From Selenomonas sp. (GTDB lineage Bacteria > Bacillota > Negativicutes > Selenomonadales > Selenomonadaceae), in contig JAGBLH010000257.1 in NCBI GenBank assembly GCA_017635515.1, positions 1 through 50,348 on the forward strand: a stretch of DNA of 50,348 nt, given 5' to 3'. The notes under the pieces were generated by a model. That model worked only from the letters and a program-made list of their open reading frames with translations, ran no database searches and was not told the DNA's origin. Below, one piece after another: positions 50,187 to 50,348 of this stretch. The translations under genes were made by a program, and so were the position numbers. Every line of letters begins with the position of its first letter. Position 1 is the stretch's first letter.

Positions 50187-50348
50187 ATGGAAAGCACGAA
50201 TTCTTATGATAAAAATATATTTGTTCTCAGATTTCTCAGCAACAAGAAAATAGATCCAATCTCTTTCTTTGTTTATGATTTGGATTTATCCAAATCAGAT
50301 AAAGATACGGAGAAAAAGATGTTTTTTAATAGTATGTGCCGACATTTG
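50187..50348 (+). CDS. gene truncated by the window end
   Basis: Fifty-four codons are visible from ATG 50187, preceded by AAAGGGG. The sequence (NIFVLRFLSNKKIDPISFFV, then a Lys/Asp-rich stretch) is AT-rich like the jet genes and lies 60 bases after jetD, so it may belong to the Wadjet operon or to a neighbouring module. No family can be assigned from this fragment. Confidence 0.6.
   Translation, partial: MESTNSYDKNIFVLRFLSNKKIDPISFFVYDLDLSKSDKDTEKKMFFNSMCRHL

Overview
The window reads as about 50 kb of a large conjugative plasmid, or a similar conjugative element, from a Gram-positive-like bacterium. Strong GGAGG-type ribosome sites, TnpV, DUF4315-like coiled coils, a MobA/MobL relaxase and Alp/ParM-type partition genes suggest Firmicutes. 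A VirB6-like channel with a cleaved signal peptide, a YgiB/YgiC-like pair and a type I-F CRISPR complex would suit the diderm Negativicutes (Selenomonas and relatives). This taxonomy is inference. No rRNA, tRNA or replication initiator was seen, and VirB4, VirD4 and most of the type IV secretion system (T4SS) are not in the window, so the element continues outside it.

Layout. 0-1.3 kb: AT-rich small genes. 1.5-6.5 kb: a T4SS operon segment (VirB6/TrbL-like channel with two murein hydrolase domains, a VirB5-like exported protein, a YgiB-like and a YgiC-like protein). 6.7-9.0 kb, minus strand: an accessory operon with an XRE regulator, small proteins and a HipA/CtkA-type kinase behind a palindromic operator. 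9.1-18.1 kb: six consecutive large polyvalent-type proteins (two with zincin motifs, one ArdC-like), all ending in Arg and mostly in Gly-Arg. 19.4-23.8 kb: partition-like module (three 23-bp-phased repeats, ParM, ParR-like protein, coiled-coil protein, PilT/DotB-type ATPase, TnpV). 23.9-27.2 kb: ssDNA-binding protein and small genes. 27.3-32.6 kb: mobilisation (relaxase, candidate oriT, two coiled-coil proteins, orphan C5 methylase). 32.6-36.8 kb: a duplicated 5' end of topB, topB itself, small membrane proteins and a signal-peptidase homologue lacking its catalytic dyad.

36.9-42.5 kb: a type I-F CRISPR module containing only csy1-csy2-csy3-csy4 and an 18-repeat array. No cas1 or cas2-3 lies beside it or anywhere in the window. 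Its promoter region is a decayed duplicate of a locus at 24.9-25.6 kb. 43.1-50.1 kb: a complete Wadjet operon, jetABCD, clearly more AT-rich. The two modules together look like an island for competition against other plasmids and phages.

Two dispersed repeat families mark module borders. A ~110-120-bp element carrying a terminator hairpin occurs five times, and a ~25-35-nt palindrome with an AAAGTGGTTCTA arm occurs five times, once inside the coding sequence of the ATPase gene. The strongest leads are the Cas3-less plasmid-borne I-F complex next to Wadjet, the shared C-terminal Arg signature of the polyvalent proteins, and the two repeat families.
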